Origin: Gigaspora rosea
Taxonomy: Eukaryota > Glomeromycota > Glomeromycetes > Diversisporales > Gigasporaceae
Assembly: GCA_003550325.1 (NCBI GenBank)
Contig: QKWP01001075.1
Span: 1-64,000, forward strand
Length of the DNA: 64,000 nt
Direction: 5' to 3'
A program made the position numbers and the translations under genes. Below, in pieces: positions 58,787-64,000 of this stretch. Under the pieces are notes generated by a model. It saw nothing but the letters and a program-made list of their open reading frames with translations, had not been told where the DNA came from and made no database searches. The number at the start of each line of letters is the position of its first letter. The first letter of the stretch is position 1.

Positions 58787-60272
58787 CAAAGATGGCGTCG
58801 AAACGAAACCTACCCTAACCTAGTTTCGGAAGGGTTCTAATCCGAAACTAGTTTCGGATTTTTTTAAAAAAATCGAAACTCCGAAACCCCGAAACTATAA
58901 TCTGAAACTCAAACCTATAATCCAAACTCAAAAATATAAGATTGAAGCCTTTAAAATTTATTACTGTCAAACCTCCATAAATGCAACTCGTAGGGACAAG
59001 CCTACAACGTGCATTTAGGGAGGTTTGCATTTAGAGAGAGCCAATTAAATTGCAGCTTTAAAAATTACCGTAGATCATCCAGTTTGTGTAACTTCTACTA
59101 AAAACTGTATAACTATTAAATACTAAATTTGATTGGCTACGTGCATTTAGGGATGTTAGTATGATATAAAATGTGATTTAAGAGAACGTGCATTTACAGA
59201 ATATAGAACGTGCACTTAGCACTAATAACATCTTATAGACAAGAAAAAAACGTGCATTTAGGGAGGTATTGCATTTACGGAGGTTGCATTTATGGAGGTC
59301 TGACTGTATAAAGTTGATTTATTTTTAATGAACCCAAAATGTAAAATTATTTTTGAATAAATTATAACATTAACATTATATAGATCATTTTTTTAATTAT
59401 GTTTTTTTTTCACTGTCTCGGTTTGTTCGGGTTTTTTAAAGCTGGTCAACTTTATTTTTAATATCATACCGTTATTATAACTGATCTCAAAATTTTAGGG
59501 CGATAGAAAAAATTGCCAATGATGAATCGATAAGTATTTGATGCCTTTTGACACCAACAATTTATTGAATTCTGCGGTAACTTATCAATGAATATGGACG
59601 TACCTAATTACTTATTATTATACTTTGATATTGTATCCAGTTTTTAAGTAGTAAGTAAAAAAAACTGATGCTTGCAAAAGCAACCTTGATTGTCAGAATA
59701 TAAACTCCGGAATTATACCTTTTATGTTATACTTGTGAATCATAACAACAAAAGGACTGCACGCATGCAATAAATTGTTGGATGCATTCCAGCCCAAAAA
59801 GCGCTGGATATTCAAATTTTATTGTATTCTTTAAGTAGATATATAACAAACATCAATGCGATTAATGTATATTGAAGAGTTACATAGCATACATCAAGTG
59901 CATTTGAAAGAGATATATAATACATTAATGCAATAAATGTATATGGAAGTTTGGGTAGTTTTGGTGTTCAGGTGAGGTTTCGGGTTTCAAATGAGGTTTT
60001 GGGTGTCGGGTGAGGTTTCGAGTTTCGGATAAGGTTTCGGAAGTTATAATCCGAAGTCCGAAACTTTCGGATTTGGCACAAAAGGGTTTCGGCGCCAACT
60101 TTGGAAAGAATAAACAAATAAATTATCGATGTTTTGGCAGTTTCGGGGTTTCGGGTTTCGGTCAAGGTTTCGGGGTTCGGTTGAAGTTTCGAGTTTCGGA
60201 TAAGGTTTCGGAAGTTATAATCCGAAACCCGAAACTTTCGGAATCGCCAAAAAGATTTCGGTGCCATCTTTG
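58787..60272. mobile_element. GTTTCGG-repeat TIR element carrying a nested pogo-like MITE
   Basis: Ends CAAAGATGGCGTCGAAA and, inward from the right, CAAAGATGGCACCGAAA. Within both ends CCGAAAC/GTTTCGG heptamers are packed. The right part is a 165-bp unit present twice (about 59985-60110 and 60150-60270), each with GGATAAGGTTTCGGAAG and TTATAATCCGAA. The MITE 58964-59306 is inserted in the left arm. It has no coding capacity; frames there are repeat shadows. Absent from duplication copy 1. Confidence 0.65.
58964..59306. mobile_element. pogo-like MITE family P1, 343 bp
   Basis: Ends CTGTCAAACCTCCATAAATG and, inward from the right, CAGTCAGACCTCCATAAATG, with TA at 58962-58963 and 59307-59308. 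(A)CGTGCATTTAGGGAGG repeats four or more times near the ends. Same family as 20949-21548. Confidence 0.8.
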
Positions 60273-60420
60273 ATTTATAATATAGTATTTAGATTTTTAT
60301 TTATTGGTTAATTATTTGTTTTATATTTATTTTTTGGTTTTATTTTTTTAAATTATTTATTATTATATTATCATTTAATTTTGTATTGCCGTCGTTGTTG
60401 TCACTTGGATTGTATTATTC

Positions 60421-60944
60421 CACTGGAACATATATTTCACTCCAGTCCAGTCTAATGGAATAGAATCTGAAATTATAAAATTTATCCAGGTATCATGTGA
60501 TGCTAGCTTTAATTTTTCTTATTTGTTATATGAAACTTCATATGCACTAATTTTTGAAATTATTATTTGATAATGAATATGTTTTGATTCGCTGGCCTGT
60601 TTTGAATTATCTTGCCACCAAAATAACTATCTCAATAAGATGATTTCAAAAAGCTTAAATCATCAAAATCCAATTATAAGATCCCGAGATCATTAAGGCT
60701 TGTCCAATTTTAGATCGCCCAAATAAACAAAAACTTTAATAATCTTGGGATTATATAATTGGATTATAATGATTTTGTGCTCGTTTAAATTGTCTTATTG
60801 AGGCGGCCACTTAGTGGTAAAATAGTCCAAAACAAATAATATATCAAAAGTTATTCATTATTATTCACAACAGCTTTTATTTACTATAAAAATTCTCCGG
60901 AATAACTGGACTGGAATAATTCCAATATTTATTCCAGTCCAGTG
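60421..60944. mobile_element. TIR element with CACTGGA/CCAGTCCAG motifs, plus nested inverted repeat
   Basis: CACTGGAACATATATTTCAC and, inward from the right, CACTGGACTGGAATAAATAT; CCAGTCCAG words inside. Nested at about 60613-60822, CCACCAAAATAACTATCTC and CTCAATAAGA pair with the mirrored TTATTGAGGCGGCCACTTAG region, flanking AATCCAATTATA(A/T)GATCCC arms. Absent from duplication copy 1. Confidence 0.6.
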
Positions 60945-61569
60945 ATAGCATTGGATGTAACATAATTTCCATAAGTTGAATTGGCTTATTTTAAATATAT
61001 ACATAATCTAAATAAAATTAAGATGTAAAAAAATTCATAAACTTCAATAACTTAATTACGTCAATTAAAAATGACTATTAAACACATTCGCTAAATAAAT
61101 TGAACCTGAATGAAGGATAAAATGTGAAAAAACAGTAAATTCCATAAGTTTGAGTAGAGCTTCAATTATAAACAGTCTTTGCATTTTTATCTACTAAGAT
61201 GATCGATTTGAATTAATAAGATTTAATAATAAATACTGAGACATCCATGTTAAATGGCTTATGATTTTAATATGAATAAATTAATTAAATAAAGAATAAA
61301 TATTAGTAAAAATAATCTTAATCATGAATAGCTGAACTTTAAATATTTTGATTGAAACTCACACATTAAATCGACTCAAATAAAATTGAACTGAAAAAAA
61401 AGATGTATTTCTAATCGAACGATGTAATAATAGTGACCAAACTTTTATCTAAATTTACTAAAACTTCACGATTCTGCAGTTGGTTGGTTGATTGACGGAG
61501 ACGACCTTTACCTAAGCGTCCTCAAAATAAATTGAACCTTATTTAAAAACTACATAACACTACTTTAAA

Positions 61570-62045
61570 TTAACAAAATTTGAGCAATTTAATAAAGATC
61601 AATTTCAATAAATCCACAAAATTAATATGTAAGCTTGTAATTTTTGTAACATAATCTAGCTAGATTCAACGCTAAATACTGCCATCCTTCTTTATAATTA
61701 CCAAGTTGATTGCTTAAGGATGTTTTTAAAAACACGCTTATAAAGAAATTTCTTATAAAAAGGTATTATAAATTTAATAGTAATTTGTTTTAGGTTCAAA
61801 TTTGATAAAGAGAGAGGTTTTTATAAGAATGCTTATAAGGGAACGATTATATAGAAGGTTGACTGTATTCATAGATACTGTACTTTGAATAAAAATGATC
61901 GATAATAAATTGAACTTGAGTGAAAGATTAATATACTTAAACTAACAATTAATTTCACAATTATTAACTAAATAAAATTATATATGATAAAGAATAGATT
62001 TAAGTTAAACTGGGTTGCTGCACATTTTCCGACAGTCATCTCCCT
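61570..62045. other. AT-rich spacer after the duplication
   Basis: Loose TTATAAAGAAATTTCTTATAA symmetry near 61735-61757. No frames or TIR pairs. Confidence 0.35.
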
Positions 62046-63245
62046 ACAGGCCATTTGCATCCACTTATTTGCGCGGGTAATATAGTACAAACTCTGAAGA
62101 GGAACTAGCCAATCAGAGAGTGTAAATTTTGACTATTCTGGATCAGCCGACAAAGAATTCGAACACGAGTAAAAGAAGAAAAAAGCCCTTGGTGCACTAA
62201 TAAAAATGACGGGAATGAAATTTTACATATGTAAGAATTAATCTAATCTACATAGCCTCTAACATCAAGGCTCTAACCCTAAATTTTTGTCACATGCACT
62301 TAGTTTATCTACAAATCGTATTTCCTTTTTTTGGGGACCGTTAAAGCCAGGTGCCTTTATATGTTTTTTTATTATTTAATCAAAATTAGGGTAAGGGTTA
62401 GTTAGGAGCTTGGGTTAGGATGTTCTATAGGTAAAATTGCCTTCCCGACATTTTTCATTAATGCTCCAAGACAGGTTTAGACACTCGTTTCTTGTATTTT
62501 TGGAGTTTTTCACTTTTTTTCTTTGTTTTTGTCTCGTCGGGCTGATCCGTGACGATCAAAATTTACAATTTGATTGGCTGTCAGTCAGTGATGGCACCTG
62601 GCTTTAACGGATCCCCTTTTTTGGAGATAGGCTAAAGCGGAGCGAGTTTATAATGATCGACAATTGATCGACCAATCAAATTGCGAAAATTTGATGAACC
62701 CGGATCACCCGACGAAACAAAAAAAAGTGAAAAAAGAGAAAAACGCGAAAAACCCAAGAAACGGTAGTCTAAACCTACTTTGTGCATTAATTAAAAATGT
62801 CGGAGAGGCAATTTTACCTGTACCTCCAACCCCAATATTAAGTAACGTTAAATTAAATAATTTTTCAAAACTCGCTCCGCTTTAGCCGACCTCCTTTTTT
62901 GGTTTGGATTATGCGTATTATGCGCAAATAATTAAAATGCAGGCCATTTATGATATCTGATTGGCTAATAAACAGATGACGTAAGCGGAACCCAAACACA
63001 CACAAAATAAAGGTGGTCGTCTAAAGCGGAGCGAGGTTTAGGGTTACCTTTTTTGATGCAGTTATGGTTAGAAGGTTACATAGGTATCAAGAATCATATA
63101 TTGAATTAACTCCGCTTTAGCCGACCCCTAAAAAGGAGATAATCTAGATTTTGACTGTTTTTTATGTAAATATGTCTAAATATCGCACCACTATATGTGT
63201 CACCTATGTTGTATTACCCGCGCAAATAAGTGGATGCAACCTGGT
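62046..63245. mobile_element. MITE family M2, nested cluster
   Basis: Outer arms TGCATCCACTTATTTGCGCG and the same read inward from the right. At least three further TIR units are nested: about 62335-62613 (CCGTTAAAGCCAGGTGCC), 62630-62890 (GGCTAAAGCGGAGCGAG) and 63014-63127 (GTCGTCTAAAGCGGAGCGAG). Several share ACGATCAAAATTTAC, GTGCA(C/T)TAAT.AAAAATG(A/T)CGG and GACAGGTTTAGACACTCG in alternating orientation, so the family repeatedly inserts in itself. A 73-codon frame at 62664-62885 is inside a MITE and is not a gene. Confidence 0.65.
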
Positions 63246-63249
63246 CTAT

Positions 63250-63535
63250 TACTCCCTCAGTAAGAGTAAGTCTTCCGCTTAGTGATGTGCCGCGTATAGT
63301 ACAGTACGCAAAAAATTTTTTAGAATATTCTAGAACAAACCATAAAACTATTCATATCTTAAATTTTCCCTTATGAAACTGCTTTTATTTTCTAAGCAAA
63401 TTTATTCCTTGCAAAATTTTGTATATAGATAGTTTATATATCATATGCGTACTATACGTATTTCACATACTATACACACTATACAACTATACGTACTGTA
63501 CGTACTGTACGCTAAAAAAATTCAGACATCATATA
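63250..63535. other. Spacer with GTACTGTACG clusters
   Basis: GTATAGTACAGTACGC near 63293 and ACGTACTGTACGTACTGTAC near 63492 are related in inverted orientation and followed by AAAAAAATT, so they could be ends of a MITE of about 220 bp. Otherwise AT-rich. Confidence 0.4.
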
Positions 63536-63539
63536 TACA

Positions 63540-63775
63540 GTTGTTAGGCGAAACCTAGAGGTTTCGCCATTGGCGAAAGGCGAAACCTAGTTTCGACTTT
63601 CGCCAAAAAAAAATTTAAAAGACGAAATGGCGAAACTGGCGTAAGGTGGCGAAATCGGCAAAAGGTGGCGAATCTGGCGAAAGGTTGCGAAACTGGCGAA
63701 AGGTGGCAAACTATCAAAAGGTAACGAACTAAAGAAAGGTAATAAAGTGACAAAAGGCAGTGAAACTACCGTAAA
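63540..63775. repeat. 19-bp minisatellite (GGCGAAACTGGCGAAAGGT)
   Basis: Starts with inverted AGGCGAAACCTAG / CTAGTTTCG pieces, then about eight 19-bp units from 63628, degrading 3'-wards (GGCGAAA to AACGAAC to GTGAAAC). The 69-codon minus-strand frame is a repeat artefact. Confidence 0.75.
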
Positions 63776-63831
63776 GTGCTATGTGGTAGATTCCTCTATG
63801 AGATCTACACTGTAAGCATTTATATTCGGGT

Positions 63832-63972
63832 TAGAGACGGGCAAAGTTATTTACCTATTGCGTAAAAGTCAAATAATTCCTTAGTATGTTATTAGTTGTA
63901 AATATATTTTTTAGTAAATTGTCACAACTTTTACGTAATAAGGTAATAAGTAAATTACCTTGCTCATCTCTA
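63832..63972. mobile_element. hAT MITE, 141 bp, diverged 8-bp duplication
   Basis: Ends TAGAGACGGGCAAAGTTATT and, inward from the right, TAGAGATGAGCAAGGTAATT; TAGAGATG(A/G)GCAA is a common hAT tip. Flanks ATTCGGGT and ATCCGAGC differ at three positions, all transitions. Confidence 0.7.
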
Positions 63973-64000
63973 ATCCGAGCATAATTTATTTGCATGGGAA

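Larger units (their letters stand above)
52513..61569. repeat. Segmental duplication, copy 2
   Basis: Partner of 34205-40918, about 18 kb away in direct orientation, enlarged by insertions at 52663-53694, 56445-56610, 56879-56992, 57227-57481 and the 58.56-61.0 kb block. Alignment anchors are listed under copy 1. An 87-codon minus-strand frame (53842-54105) and a 77-codon plus-strand frame (57857-58090) are disrupted in copy 1 and so are not genes. Confidence 0.85.

Noticed and set aside
59968..60273. Opposed frames of 87 and 99 codons
   Set aside because: Both read the same doubled GTTTCGG repeat; repeat units rather than codons are conserved.
58779..60280. 8-bp target duplication for the GTTTCGG element
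   Set aside because: TATTTTAA and ATTTATAA do not match position by position, so superfamily was left open.

Overview
The window is eukaryotic, very AT-rich and gene-poor. Short introns (about 65-90 nt) with GTAAGT/GTATGT donors, a decarboxylase of a type I associate with arbuscular mycorrhizal (AM) fungi, decayed SPRY and hAT-transposase families, and interspersed TTAGGG runs all fit a large, transposon-rich Glomeromycotina genome (Rhizophagus/Gigaspora-like). That assignment is inference from content; no rRNA or other marker is present.

Layout. (1) 1-2972: the 3' six exons of a pyridoxal-phosphate amino-acid decarboxylase gene, the only complete-looking conventional gene, cut by the window edge. 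(2) 3.5-19.4 kb: a nest of non-autonomous DNA transposons. These include a TTCGAATA-rich element holding a Helitron-like insert and a TA-flanked MITE, a 1.76-kb TIR element holding a solo LTR, and two close copies of a hAT element (10834-11729, 18473-19334) with perfect 8-bp target duplications. (3) 20.2-29.6 kb: a dead SPRY-domain gene split by a MITE, then a CpG-depleted block with a dead hAT transposase and degenerate repeats. (4) 29.6-33.6 kb: minisatellite, GGCATGCC clusters, a hAT MITE with an exact 8-bp duplication, and a GGCAC-rich element. (5) 34.2-40.9 kb: copy 1 of a segmental duplication. (6) 42.2-51.3 kb: a second CpG-poor block with two retroposed sequences on the minus strand (one with a 15-bp target duplication and poly(A)), a tRNA-like remnant, MITEs and a dead AM-fungal-type gene. 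(7) 52.5-61.6 kb: copy 2 of the duplication, swollen by nested insertions. (8) 62.0-64.0 kb: nested related MITEs, a 19-bp minisatellite and a hAT MITE.

The most interesting unit is a pair of tiny genes, one in each duplication copy (36195-36341 and 55417-55551). They encode 48- and 44-residue peptides that stay in frame through three whole-codon indels while the surrounding DNA diverges freely. Both have a shared TATA box/pyrimidine promoter and a shared intron directly after the TAG stop. Splicing would place a second conserved in-frame segment and a stop behind that TAG. The two duplication copies also act as empty-site controls, which date the transposon insertions relative to each other. 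All homology statements rest on recognition by eye, not on database searches.
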